Notes: generated from the letters alone by a model not told the origin. A stretch of DNA of 21,990 nucleotides from JAALKW01 sp033791145 (GCA_033791145.1 JASJHH010000007.1:1-21990), one strand, 5' to 3'; positions 1 to 8,353 are shown, numbered from the stretch's first letter. Numbers and translations: made by a program.

Positions 1-497
1 TCTAGCGCGGCTTTCAACTGACGCCGATTATAAAAATGCGTTAACGGATCAAATCGAACCATTTCATCTAATTGACCAAGCTGCTCTTGGAGTGTTTTGC
101 GTTGTTGATAACATTGAATAAATAAATTAACTTTTGCATGTAATGCATAAGCCTTAACCGGCTTTAAAAGATAATCGATTGCACCTGCCTCATAAGCTTT
201 TACAGATGCCGTTTCATCATCACTATACTCTGATAATAATATAATCGGTACATTGGCTGTTTTTTCATCCGCACATAATCGCTTCGTAAGTTCAAAGCCA
301 TTCATATCTGGCAGATTTATTTCTAAAAAAATACAAGCAAATGCATGCTTTAAGCATGCTTTAAGCGCCTCATCACCTGAAAAAACTTTAATCACTTCAC
401 AATTTAAATCTTCAAATAATGCCTCTAAAATCGTTAAATTAGCATCTTTATTATCCGCAATTAAAACCTTGACCCGTTTATGCTTAAATATATTCAT
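1..497 (-). CDS. Response regulator receiver-GGDEF protein, C-terminally truncated by the window edge
   Basis: About 165 residues are visible from an ATG at 497, with an AAGGAA ribosome site 9 bases upstream; the gene runs off the left edge. Residues 10-125 form a CheY-like receiver domain. The conserved Ser/Thr (S89, in ILLSEY) and Lys (K112, in LLKPV) are present. The phospho-acceptor position, in FLEINLPDMNGF, is Glu59 instead of Asp, and the N-terminal acidic pair reads D15-N16. A helical linker (about 120-145) leads into FDPLTHFYNRR (149-159), which matches the start of a GGDEF diguanylate cyclase domain (usual form DxLTGLxNRR). The catalytic GGDEF motif lies outside the window, so cyclase activity cannot be judged. 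It follows recJ on the same strand after 40 bases. The Glu substitution suggests a phosphorylation-independent or constitutively active-like receiver, which is inference. Confidence 0.82.
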   Translation of the reverse strand, partial: MNIFKHKRVKVLIADNKDANLTILEALFEDLNCEVIKVFSGDEALKACLKHAFACIFLEINLPDMNGFELTKRLCADEKTANVPIILLSEYSDDETASVKAYEAGAIDYLLKPVKAYALHAKVNLFIQCYQQRKTLQEQLGQLDEMVRFDPLTHFYNRRQLKAAL

Positions 498-537
498 TAA
501 TCACGGTTCCTTAATGATAGATGCTTCTATTTATACA

Positions 538-2268
538 TTAAGATAGCATATTCATCGAAGCAATCACTAATTGCAGCCGCTCTCGTCCCCTAAACACATT
601 GATATCTAATTTATACGCGGCATGCAGGCGTCGTGCTCGCTGATTAGGCCACGTATCTAAATCAATATTAAACGCAATCGCATCCAGTGGCTCCCCCCCG
701 CTCTCATGTCGCAACATGAGTTTTAAATGATTTTTACCGACTAAGCGCTGATCTAAAATTTCAAAATCATCATCAAATACAGGGGCTTCAAACTGTTGCC
801 CCCATGGGCCTGCTTGTTGTAATGCTTTCGTAAATTTCAAATTAAAATCTTCTGGCTCGAGCGCGCCATCACTCAGCACAACACCTTCTAGGCGTACGTC
901 TTTTAGTGCCACTTCAATCGCATTGGTTAGATGCTCACGAAATAACTCAAAATTTTCAGGCGGTAAACTTAAGCCCGCAGCCATCGCATGGCCCCCAAAT
1001 TTTGTGATTAATCCTGGATTTTTCACATCAATTTCAGCGAGCACATCTCGAATATTTAAGTTCTGAATCGAACGAGCTGAGCCTTTCAGCTCTTTCTCAC
1101 TTGTTTTTGCAAAGGCAATCACGGGTCTGTGATATCGCTCTTTTAAGCGCCCTGCCAAAATACCAATCACGCCCTGATGCCAGGTTTTATCCATCAAACA
1201 CAATACAGCGGGTAAATCTTTAGCTTGACCGAGAGATGCAAGCTTATCTAAGGCTTTTAAAGCTTGCGCTTGCATCTCGCCTTCAATGTGTCGACGCTCA
1301 AGGTTTAATTCATCTAATTCACGTGCAAACGTTTGTGCTGCAGCATCTGTTTCAGCAAGCAAGCAGTCAATACCAAGCGACATATCATCAAGACGCCCTG
1401 CGGCATTTAATCTAGGCGCAACAGCAAAGCCTAAATCAGCTTCACGTAAATATTTGACTTCACGTTTAGCAATTTCGATGAGCGCTTGAATACCTGGACG
1501 ACATGCCCCGCCGCGAATCCGCCTTAAGCCTTGCTCCACTAAAATTCGATTATTTTGATCAAGCGTGACCACATCAGCCACCGTACCTAATGCGACTAAA
1601 TCTAAAAATTGCGCCATATTAGGCTCAGATATATTTTGTGTTTCAAACCAATTTGTTTTTCTTAATGCTTGACGTAAAGCAAGCATCACATAAAAAATAA
1701 CACCTACCCCTGCAATCGATTTACTTGGGAATTTATCTCCTGGCTGATTGGGATTCACAATAGCACATGCTTTTGGCAGCTCATCGCCTGCTAAATGATG
1801 ATCTGTGACTAAAACATCAATCCCTGCTTTGTTTGCTGCATCAACACCGTCTAAACTTGCAATACCGTTATCGACTGTAATAATTAAATCAGGCCGCCAT
1901 TTTTGAGCTACCCCAATAATACCAGGCGTTAAGCCATATCCAAATTGAAATCGATTAGGTACTAAAAACGTGACTTCATGTGCACCCATAGCTCGCAAGG
2001 CTGATACGGCTAGCGCACTTGATGTTGCACCATCTGCATCAAAATCACCCACCACTAAAATACGTTCTTTTTGAGTCAGTGCTTTCACCAAGCGATTACT
2101 TGCATCACCTATGCCAAGCAAGGTATTAAAAGATAGCAAGGCTTTTAGTGCTTTATCTAATTCAGCTTCTTGTGTAATGCCTCGTGATGCATAAATCCGT
2201 TGCAATACAGGCGAAAATGCTGCTAGTTCTTGGGGAATTTCAGGTATTTCACGGCGTTTAATCTTCAT
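538..2268 (-). CDS. recJ: Single-stranded-DNA-specific 5'-3' exonuclease RecJ
   Basis: RecJ degrades single-stranded DNA 5' to 3' in recombinational repair (RecFOR pathway), mismatch repair and base excision repair. The DHH-superfamily metal-binding motifs are clear: VVGDFDADG (about residues 72-80), ITVDNG (about 131-135) and VTDHH (about 154-158), followed by the C-terminal DHHA1 region with GGHAMAAGL. The frame is open from 2310, but I chose the ATG at 2268 (MKIKRREIPEIP). This gives 576 aa, close to E. coli RecJ (577 aa), and matches the usual RRRE-type N terminus followed by the conserved RIYASRG. It is divergent from the small Mth938-like gene and upstream of the receiver-GGDEF gene. 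Only the exact start is uncertain. Confidence 0.96.
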   Translation of the reverse strand: MKIKRREIPEIPQELAAFSPVLQRIYASRGITQEAELDKALKALLSFNTLLGIGDASNRLVKALTQKERILVVGDFDADGATSSALAVSALRAMGAHEVTFLVPNRFQFGYGLTPGIIGVAQKWRPDLIITVDNGIASLDGVDAANKAGIDVLVTDHHLAGDELPKACAIVNPNQPGDKFPSKSIAGVGVIFYVMLALRQALRKTNWFETQNISEPNMAQFLDLVALGTVADVVTLDQNNRILVEQGLRRIRGGACRPGIQALIEIAKREVKYLREADLGFAVAPRLNAAGRLDDMSLGIDCLLAETDAAAQTFARELDELNLERRHIEGEMQAQALKALDKLASLGQAKDLPAVLCLMDKTWHQGVIGILAGRLKERYHRPVIAFAKTSEKELKGSARSIQNLNIRDVLAEIDVKNPGLITKFGGHAMAAGLSLPPENFELFREHLTNAIEVALKDVRLEGVVLSDGALEPEDFNLKFTKALQQAGPWGQQFEAPVFDDDFEILDQRLVGKNHLKLMLRHESGGEPLDAIAFNIDLDTWPNQRARRLHAAYKLDINVFRGRERLQLVIASMNMLS

Positions 2269-2288
2269 GCTTTTATGTTTCCAATTTA

Positions 2289-2297
2289 TGGTATAAT
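2289..2297 (+). promoter_or_regulatory. Extended -10 promoter element for the Mth938-like gene
   Basis: TGG followed by a perfect TATAAT (2292-2297) forms a TGn-type extended -10 box. It lies 30 bases upstream of the ATG at 2327, and I see no convincing -35 hexamer. It falls in the short divergent gap with recJ. The call rests on consensus match only. Confidence 0.5.
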
Positions 2298-2326
2298 CCT
2301 GCTTTAACACAACGCATCATACAGAC

Positions 2327-2677
2327 ATGCAAATTCAATTAGAAGCACACGAGACCCATACGATTCAGGCTTATAGTCATACTGAAATTAAAATCAATCA
2401 TATCGCTTATGACAGCAATTTTATTATCAGCCGTGACACACTGATAACCCCCTGGGTGCTTCAAGATAGCTTGAATTTAATTTTAGATTTAAAACCTGAG
2501 ATATTAATTTTTGGCACAAACACCCCTGATTTCTTACGCCGCTCAGACATCATAAGACAGTTCGCAGAAAAACAAATCGGTGTTGAGTGTATGGCACGCG
2601 ATGCAGCTTGCCGCACGTTTAATCTTTTGCTAAGTGAGCACAGGCGTGTGGTTGCAGGCTTTCTTTTTGAGAATTAA
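2327..2677 (+). CDS. Mth938-like domain protein (DUF498 family)
   Basis: This 116-residue protein has the features of the Mth938/DUF498 family, which includes the mitochondrial complex I assembly factor NDUFAF3. Visible traits are the SRDTLITPWVL segment, the core LKPEILIFGTN (about residues 55-65), and the late IGVECMARDAACRTFNLLLSEHRRVVAGFLF region. Bacterial members are short cytosolic proteins of undefined biochemical role, so I assign no function. It has an extended -10 box upstream but no clear Shine-Dalgarno sequence. It stops only 7 bases before the wlbA-type gene that converges on it, and no terminator is visible between them, so the two transcripts probably overlap at their 3' ends. 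Confidence 0.8.
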   Translation: MQIQLEAHETHTIQAYSHTEIKINHIAYDSNFIISRDTLITPWVLQDSLNLILDLKPEILIFGTNTPDFLRRSDIIRQFAEKQIGVECMARDAACRTFNLLLSEHRRVVAGFLFEN

Positions 2678-2684
2678 ACTCGCC

Positions 2685-3728
2685 TTACAATTCAAGCGGC
2701 AAATGAACCGTTTTATCATCTCGTGCAGAGCGATAAGCGGCCACTAAAAGCTCTAAAGCCGAAAGCCCAGAGCGGCCATCGGTGATATCCGCGGGTTTTC
2801 CCTGCAAGCAATCAATCATATTGGCATAATAAGGCAGATGTCCAAAACCATACACCGATTCTGTTTCATAGTTTTCTGTTTGAATTTGTCCATCTTCTGG
2901 TAATGACTCACTAAAATCCCAACGTTCGATTTGATTCAAAGCAACGCCTCCAATCCGCACCGTGCCTTTCTCACCTAAAATGGTCATGGAGCCTTCGTAA
3001 TCTTTAGGATAAGTTAATGTGGTGACACTGACCGAGCCCATTGTACCTTGGCGCCAGCGAATATTTAAAACCCCAGTATCTTCTGCCTCAATTTTTCGAC
3101 CTAGCGTCCCCATCATGGCATGAACTGACTGAACAGGACCCAGCAACCATTGGACCAAATCCACATAATGACTGGCTTGATTCATAAAGGCCCCACCGTC
3201 AAATTCAAACGACCCGCGCCAACCGCCTTGATTATAATAATCTTGTGAACGGGCCCAAAACACATTAACGTTCGCTAGATAAATTCGGCCAAATCTATCC
3301 GAATCAATCGCACGCTTTAAAGCTTGAATGGTTGGGTTTAAGCGATTTTGCTTCATCACAAACAAACGCACATTTGCGTTATCACAGGCACGCACCATGT
3401 CTGTTCCGTCTTTCCAGCGGGTTGCCATGGGCTTTTCTGTGAGCACATGTTTGCCTGCTTTGGCAGCCTGAATCGTTTGCCTTGGATGCAATCCACTTGG
3501 CGTACATAAAATCACTAAATCAATATCAGGATTGTCTAGCATGCTTTCAAATGATGTATAAATAGCGGCTTTGTGCGCAAGTGCCACGGCTTTTGCCGCT
3601 ACTTGATTGGAGTCACAAACAGCAATTAAATTAAGCTTGTCTTGATGCGCTTTGATTGCATCTAAGTGATTTTTAGAAATACGACCACAACCCACCAAAG
3701 CAAGATTAATTTTTTTATGTTGTGGCAT
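2685..3728 (-). CDS. wlbA: Gfo/Idh/MocA oxidoreductase, WlbA/WbpB-type UDP-GlcNAcA 3-dehydrogenase
   Basis: 347 aa. The N-terminal Rossmann domain carries the NAD-binding VGCGRISKNH (residues 12-21), and the family's catalytic EKP motif is at 98-100. The substrate-side signature DGGAFMNQASHYVDL (177-191) holds the candidate catalytic H187 and D190. TEKPMATRWKDG, VFWARSQDYY and LTYPKDYEGSMTILGEKGT strongly resemble enzymes that oxidise C3 of UDP-N-acetylglucosaminuronic acid on the way to 2,3-diacetamido-2,3-dideoxyuronic acids of O-antigen or capsule. The WbpE-type aminotransferase next upstream would act on the 3-keto product, which supports the call. An AAGGAT ribosome site lies before the ATG. 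The gap to wbpE holds tandem repeats. The acetyltransferase and epimerase of the pathway are not in the window. Substrate is inferred from similarity and context. Confidence 0.8.
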   Translation of the reverse strand: MPQHKKINLALVGCGRISKNHLDAIKAHQDKLNLIAVCDSNQVAAKAVALAHKAAIYTSFESMLDNPDIDLVILCTPSGLHPRQTIQAAKAGKHVLTEKPMATRWKDGTDMVRACDNANVRLFVMKQNRLNPTIQALKRAIDSDRFGRIYLANVNVFWARSQDYYNQGGWRGSFEFDGGAFMNQASHYVDLVQWLLGPVQSVHAMMGTLGRKIEAEDTGVLNIRWRQGTMGSVSVTTLTYPKDYEGSMTILGEKGTVRIGGVALNQIERWDFSESLPEDGQIQTENYETESVYGFGHLPYYANMIDCLQGKPADITDGRSGLSALELLVAAYRSARDDKTVHLPLEL

Positions 3729-3753
3729 ATTTAAATATCCTTATTTTAGTGGA

Positions 3754-3782
3754 CCACCCGGACAAGCCGGGTGGCGTAGGCG
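3754..3782 (+). repeat. Intergenic hairpin element, copy A (ACAAG loop, GTAGGCG tag)
   Basis: An 8-bp perfect stem (CCACCCGG, 3754-3761, pairing with CCGGGTGG, 3767-3774) closes an ACAAG loop and is followed by CGTAGGCG. The same architecture with different stem bases occurs at 21402-21430 and, on the minus strand, at 13771-13804. It merges at its 3' side into the 23-bp tandem array and sits between wbpE and wlbA. Confidence 0.75.
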
Positions 3783-3854
3783 CTTTGAGCCGGGTGGCGT
3801 AGGCGCTTTGAGCCGGGTAGCGTAGGCGCTTTGAGCCGGGTAGCGTAGGCGCTT
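3765..3854 (+). repeat. Tandem array, four copies of a 23-bp unit
   Basis: Units start at 3765, 3788, 3811 and 3834; the last lacks 2 bases. Each unit begins AGCCGGGT, then a variable G or A, then GCGTAGGCGCTTTG. Copies 1 and 2 carry G at the variable position and copies 3 and 4 carry A. The array looks like expansion of the 3' arm and tag of hairpin copy A. It ends 2 bases before the wbpE stop codon, so it lies in the mRNA between wbpE and wlbA. Confidence 0.9.
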
Positions 3855-3856
3855 GA

Positions 3857-4966
3857 CTAAACCGCTATTTTTTCTTCCTGTAAGACTTCTTCTATTGCAT
3901 GAATAATTTTATCTTGATCAGCCGTAGTCAAATACGGATGCATAGGTAAGCTCAGCACACCATTCGCGGCTGCTTCTGTATTTGGAAACGTTTGTGGCTC
4001 AGGATACAGTTGCTTAAATATGGGCTGTTGATGCAAGCCCATCGGATAATGCACCGCCGTTGGCACACCCAGTGCTTTTAAAGCAGCCTGAACGCTATCT
4101 CGTTCAGATACCTCAATCGTATACTGCGCAAAAACACTGGTACTATAGGCCGCAATCTCGGGTGTTTTGACAACCCCTGCTAAACCCGTTGTATAACGCG
4201 CAGCAATCGCTTGACGCTTTGTAATTTCATCTGGGAACAAAGTCATTTTTTCAAGTAAAATAGCAGCTTGAATCGTATCAAGCCTGCCATTAATGCCCAA
4301 ACGCACATGCTGATAGCGCTCTGCTTGCCCATGAACACGTATCGACTTCATGCGCTCTGCCAATGCCGCGTCAGATGTAAAGCAAGCACCACCGTCACCA
4401 TATGTGCCTAAAGGCTTCGATGGGAAAAAGCTGGTACAACCAATTGTTGTCACACCACAAGATCGCTTGTTTTCATACATTGCACCAAAACTTTGCGCAG
4501 CGTCTTCAATGACCGGCAGCCCGTGACGTGCAGCAATCTGATTAATCGCATCATAATCTGCACATTGGCCATACATGCTCACAGGCATAATCGCTTTGGT
4601 TTTATCTGTAATTGCCGCTTCTAATAAATTCGCATCTAAATTATACGTATTTCTTTCAATATCAACAAAAATAGGTTTAGCGCCTAACAATGCAATCACT
4701 TCTGCCGTTGCAAAAAAACTAAACGGTGTCGTAATAATCTCGTCACCCGCACCCACATCAAGTGCCATTAAGGCAATCAATAAAGCATCTGTCCCACTCG
4801 AAACCCCAATCGCATGTGGCACACCAACAAAATCAGCTAAAGCGACTTCAAGCTCTTGCACCTCAGGGCCCATAATATATGCCCCGTGTTCTAAAATAGC
4901 TTTAAACCGCGCCAAAACACGCGGTTCAATATGAGATAGCTGCGTTTTTAAATCAACAAATTGCAT
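3857..4966 (-). CDS. wbpE: WbpE-type UDP-2-acetamido-2-deoxy-3-oxo-glucuronate aminotransferase (DegT/DnrJ/EryC1 family)
   Basis: 369 aa, cytosolic and PLP-dependent. It should transfer an amino group, normally from glutamate, to the 3-keto carbon of the UDP-sugar made by the WlbA-type partner. The DegT fold is recognisable by SSGTDAL (56-62), VIEDAAQSFGA (152-162, with D155 and Q158 contacting PLP) and SFFPSKPLGTYGDGGA (179-194), where K184 is the Schiff-base lysine. The stretches MPVSMYGQCADYDAIN, CTSFFPSKPLG and GVPTAVHYPM are very close to Pseudomonas WbpE, which makes this assignment firmer than most DegT calls. The gene starts 3 bases after the purA stop, with its GGAG ribosome site inside the purA 3' end. 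It is therefore almost certainly cotranscribed and probably translationally coupled with purA. Confidence 0.86.
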   Translation of the reverse strand: MQFVDLKTQLSHIEPRVLARFKAILEHGAYIMGPEVQELEVALADFVGVPHAIGVSSGTDALLIALMALDVGAGDEIITTPFSFFATAEVIALLGAKPIFVDIERNTYNLDANLLEAAITDKTKAIMPVSMYGQCADYDAINQIAARHGLPVIEDAAQSFGAMYENKRSCGVTTIGCTSFFPSKPLGTYGDGGACFTSDAALAERMKSIRVHGQAERYQHVRLGINGRLDTIQAAILLEKMTLFPDEITKRQAIAARYTTGLAGVVKTPEIAAYSTSVFAQYTIEVSERDSVQAALKALGVPTAVHYPMGLHQQPIFKQLYPEPQTFPNTEAAANGVLSLPMHPYLTTADQDKIIHAIEEVLQEEKIAV

Positions 4967-4969
4967 TGC

Positions 4970-6271
4970 TTATTCTCCAAATGGGTCGTGCAGCACAACC
5001 ATTGCATCACGCTCAGGACCTGTTGAAATCAAATCAATAGGCACTTCGAGCAAAGCTTCCAGTCGTTTGACATAAGCAAGTGCATTGTCTGGCAATTCAT
5101 CTAAACGCGTACAATTTTCTGTTGACTCAGACCAGCCTGGCATGGATTCATAAACCGGCTCTACATCATCATAATCTTCAGCCGAAATAGGCGGATAATC
5201 TAAAACCTCACCTGCTTTATTTTTATATTTTACGGCAATTTTTATTGTTTCCATGCCATCTAAAACATCGAGTTTAGTCAAACAAAGCCCTGACAAGCTA
5301 TTCAACTCAACCGCTCGGCGTAAAAGCACTGCATCAAACCAACCACAACGTCTAGCGCGACCCGTTGTTGCACCCACTTCATGACCTCGATTTGCTAATC
5401 CTTCGCCCACGTCATCTTGTAATTCTGTTGGAAAAGGCCCGCCACCCACACGCGTCGTGAATGCCTTCGTGACGCCTAAAATATAATCTAATTGCCGTGG
5501 CCCAATGCCTGAACCTGTACTCACACCACCCGCACACGTATTCGATGAAGTAACAAATGGGTAGGTGCCATGGTCAATATCTAGAAAAACACCTTGTGCA
5601 CCTTCAAACAACATCGCGTCACCCGCACGTGCATGCCGTTGTACCTCTGCTGCCACATCACGCACCATAGGCGTTAATAAATCAACCCAAGCACGCGACG
5701 CTGCCAATACATCTTCAAGCTTAATCGGTGCTTCATGATAATATTCGGTGAGTAAAAAATTATGATATGCCAAAAGCTTGGTTAGCTTTGAAACAAAACG
5801 TTCGGGATGTAATAAATCACTGACCCGAAGACCACGCCTCGCAATTTTATCTTCATAGGTTGGACCAATGCCACGCCCTGTCGTTCCAATTGCAGTACGA
5901 CCACGTTGCGCTTCACGTGCTTTGTCCAGTGCAATATGAGAAGGTAAAATTAAAGCGCATGCAGGACTCACAAAAAGCCTCCCACGCACATCAACGCCTT
6001 TTTTCTCGAGCACTATGACTTCTGAGCGTAAAGCATCAGGTGATAAAACGACCCCATTGCCGATATAACAACAGACACCCGCATGTAAAATACCAGAAGG
6101 TATCAAATGCAAAATCGTTTGCTCGCCTTTAATTTTTAAAGTATGTCCTGCATTATGACCACCTTGATAACGCACCACAGCTTTCGCGTTTTGCGTCAAC
6201 AAATCAACCACCTTGCCCTTTCCTTCGTCACCCCACTGCGTCCCTAAAACAACAACGCGTTTACCCGCCAT
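4970..6271 (-). CDS. purA: Adenylosuccinate synthetase
   Basis: PurA joins IMP and aspartate at the expense of GTP to form adenylosuccinate, the committed step of AMP synthesis. The 433-residue length is normal. GTQWGDEGKGK (10-20) holds the catalytic D15, and NAGHTL (40-45) holds H43; these match D13 and H41 of E. coli. GTTGRGIGPTYEDK, LFEGAQGVFLDIDHGTYPFVTSSN and GVTKAFTTRVGGGPFPTEL are family signatures. The ATG overlaps the end of hflC by 11 bases, with GGAG 9 bases upstream. The hflK-hflC-purA order is the classic gammaproteobacterial arrangement. Confidence 0.98.
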   Translation of the reverse strand: MAGKRVVVLGTQWGDEGKGKVVDLLTQNAKAVVRYQGGHNAGHTLKIKGEQTILHLIPSGILHAGVCCYIGNGVVLSPDALRSEVIVLEKKGVDVRGRLFVSPACALILPSHIALDKAREAQRGRTAIGTTGRGIGPTYEDKIARRGLRVSDLLHPERFVSKLTKLLAYHNFLLTEYYHEAPIKLEDVLAASRAWVDLLTPMVRDVAAEVQRHARAGDAMLFEGAQGVFLDIDHGTYPFVTSSNTCAGGVSTGSGIGPRQLDYILGVTKAFTTRVGGGPFPTELQDDVGEGLANRGHEVGATTGRARRCGWFDAVLLRRAVELNSLSGLCLTKLDVLDGMETIKIAVKYKNKAGEVLDYPPISAEDYDDVEPVYESMPGWSESTENCTRLDELPDNALAYVKRLEALLEVPIDLISTGPERDAMVVLHDPFGE

Positions 6272-7181
6272 GCTTACTTACTCCACTCTTTTTATGTGTT
6301 AAACCTTGTTTGAAATAATCAAAAAAAGCACTGCTTTGATCAAGCACCAACATGCTACCTTTATTATTAAAACTACCTTCATAAGCACTTAAGCTACGAT
6401 ACAACTCAAAAAACGTCTGATTTTTACCAAATGCATCTGAATAAATACTTGCAGCATTCGCCTGCCCAACCGCTTTAATGCGATCGCCATCACTCCGTGC
6501 TGTGGCCAACGTTACTGTGACTTTTGCATCAGCACCTGCACGAATCGCTTCTGCTTCTGCCTGACCATCAGCCCGATGTCGATTTGCAATTTTTTGCATA
6601 TCAGCACGCATACGTTGATAAATGGCATTACTCGTGTTTGCAGGCAACTCAATGCCTTTGATTCTAACATCGACAACATGAATTCCTAATTTGCTTGCGC
6701 CTTTTTCAGCACCTGAACGCAATACTTCCATCACATCATCACGACCACCAGACACCACTTCTGAAATGGTCCGCTTACCAAATTGTGCTCTTAAAGAAGT
6801 ATTCAGTTGCTGCTCAAGCAAGGTTTCTGCTTTAAATTGATTACCACTTGTTGCTTTAAAATAACGCGACAAATCTACAATACGCCATTTAACATAATAA
6901 TCAACCAAAACATCTTTCTTTTCTTTGGTTACAATTCTTGAGGATTTAATATCTAACGTTTGAATCCGCGTATCAAAAATACGCGTTGTTTCCATAAACG
7001 GAAGTTTTGCATGTAAACCTGGTTTGAGCACTTTAATCTCATTGGTTTGCGTATCTCTAACCAATTTTCCAAGCCGAAGTAAAATACCTTGCTCACCTTG
7101 TGTCACTGTAAACAAGCATCCAAGTAATAGCACCAACACAAATAGGGCAACACTCATCAATAAAATTTTTGTCGGTTTCAT
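6261..7181 (-). CDS. hflC: HflC, SPFH/band-7 modulator of FtsH protease
   Basis: 306 aa. HflC partners HflK in a large periplasmic-facing membrane assembly that encloses FtsH and modulates its proteolysis. A single N-terminal membrane anchor (about 5-27, rich in Leu and Val) is followed directly by the SPFH domain: VTQGEQGILLRLGKL, PGLHAKLPF and DYYVKWRIVD. A helical stretch rich in Ala, Arg and Glu (about 190-235, MQKIANRHRADGQAEAEAIRAGADAK begins at its N-terminal side) is typical of the family. The start overlaps the hflK stop as ATGA (4 bases) with a strong GGAGG, indicating coupled translation. Confidence 0.96.
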   Translation of the reverse strand: MKPTKILLMSVALFVLVLLLGCLFTVTQGEQGILLRLGKLVRDTQTNEIKVLKPGLHAKLPFMETTRIFDTRIQTLDIKSSRIVTKEKKDVLVDYYVKWRIVDLSRYFKATSGNQFKAETLLEQQLNTSLRAQFGKRTISEVVSGGRDDVMEVLRSGAEKGASKLGIHVVDVRIKGIELPANTSNAIYQRMRADMQKIANRHRADGQAEAEAIRAGADAKVTVTLATARSDGDRIKAVGQANAASIYSDAFGKNQTFFELYRSLSAYEGSFNNKGSMLVLDQSSAFFDYFKQGLTHKKSGVSKHGG

Positions 7182-8353
7182 GATCTATTCCTCCCTAAAC
7201 GTTCTGTCGGTCTTGTGGTTTGCCGGCCATCTAAAACGCCTACACCCGTTGGGTTATTTTGTGAGGCTTGCTGCCCCAAAATCAAAGGCTCTTCTGCTTT
7301 AATGGGTTGATTATTGGGTCCACCGAGTTTATCTAACGGTAAGTACAATAAATTACCCGCTTTACCATCAACAACAATCGTACTGCTTCGACTGAGCACA
7401 CGTTGCATGGTTTCTAAATACAAACGTTCGCTCGTTACAGTCGGAGATTTTAAATACTCAGGTAACAAAGCTAAAAATTCGGCAACGGCACCTTTTGCAT
7501 GCAATACAAATCGCTCAGCACTCGCTTTCGATTCAGCCATAATCCGTTTTGCGTTTCCTTCAGCAATGGGTACCACACTGGCTTCATACGCCCATGCTTG
7601 CTCTTTAAAGCGCTTTTCGTCTTCTTGTGCCTTAATCGCATCATCAAATGCATCCTGCACGTTCTCAGGCGCACGTGCTGGCTGTGGTGACACGTTAACG
7701 ACTTTAATCCCTGTTTTATAGCTCTCTAAAATAGCCACCAAAGATTCTTGGACATTCGCACCCCATAGCTCACGACCTTCAGTAATAATTTCATCGAGCT
7801 TCGTTGTCCCTATGACTTGTCTTAAGGCACTCGAGGTTGCTTGCTGCAAACTCTCAATCGGATCAGAAACATTAAATAAATACGCTTCTAAATCACCAAT
7901 GCGATATTGAACGACCAAAGCAACCGATACTAAATTTTCATCACGTGTTAGCATTTGTGCTGTATAAGAATAATCTGACACCCTATCAATATTCATCAGA
8001 ATTTTTGATTCAATAATACGCGGAATCCAATGTGGGCCAGGGCCAACTGTTTTGACATAACGTCCAAAACGAAGAACGGCCGCTTCTTCTGCAGGATCAA
8101 CAATGAAAATACCGGATAAAGCCCATAAAATTACAGCTGCAATTATTAAAAACACAGCTAAAAAAGGCCCACCACTCTCATCATTAGCTGAAGCAGGATG
8201 ATTTGATGATTTAGAATTCCCTAATTTTCCGCCATTAAAAAGCATTTTTTTAAATTGACGTTGAAAACGTTTGATTACTTCTTCTAAATCAGGTGGTTGA
8301 TCTTTTGAACCCCACGGTGTTTTATTACCTTTATCAGGTCCATCCCATCCCAT
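7178..8353 (-). CDS. hflK: HflK, SPFH/band-7 modulator of FtsH protease
   Basis: 391 aa, the HflC partner. A hydrophilic N-terminal tail (MGWDGPDKGN, then a basic helix around 25-40) precedes one transmembrane segment (about 63-85). The SPFH domain follows (FIVDPAEEAAVLRFGRYVKTVGPGPHWIPRI) and then the Ala/Glu/Lys-rich helix. The C-terminal tail is polar and low in conserved features, as usual. A GGGGAG ribosome site lies just upstream of the ATG. In many gammaproteobacteria hfq and hflX precede hflK. Here the upstream gene is instead the large unknown protein, 78 bases away, so the usual head of this operon has been replaced or relocated. Confidence 0.96.
   Translation of the reverse strand: MGWDGPDKGNKTPWGSKDQPPDLEEVIKRFQRQFKKMLFNGGKLGNSKSSNHPASANDESGGPFLAVFLIIAAVILWALSGIFIVDPAEEAAVLRFGRYVKTVGPGPHWIPRIIESKILMNIDRVSDYSYTAQMLTRDENLVSVALVVQYRIGDLEAYLFNVSDPIESLQQATSSALRQVIGTTKLDEIITEGRELWGANVQESLVAILESYKTGIKVVNVSPQPARAPENVQDAFDDAIKAQEDEKRFKEQAWAYEASVVPIAEGNAKRIMAESKASAERFVLHAKGAVAEFLALLPEYLKSPTVTSERLYLETMQRVLSRSSTIVVDGKAGNLLYLPLDKLGGPNNQPIKAEEPLILGQQASQNNPTGVGVLDGRQTTRPTERLGRNRS

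Noticed and set aside
343..364. Perfect 11-bp direct repeat in the receiver gene as evidence of a frameshift
   Set aside because: The reading frame stays open and the receiver motifs after it (LPDMNG, LLKPV) are in frame with the start, so the gene is not broken.
253..546. Plus-strand open frame of 97 codons
   Set aside because: It lies antisense to the receiver-GGDEF gene, which has conserved motifs and a ribosome site; the plus-strand product has no recognisable features.
4575..4934. Plus-strand open frame of 119 codons opposite wbpE
   Set aside because: Complete overlap with a strongly conserved aminotransferase gene; an antisense shadow from codon bias.
7236..7242. GTAGGCG on the minus strand inside hflK as another tag copy
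   Set aside because: It is in coding sequence, has no adjacent hairpin or ACAAG loop, and a 7-base match is expected by chance.
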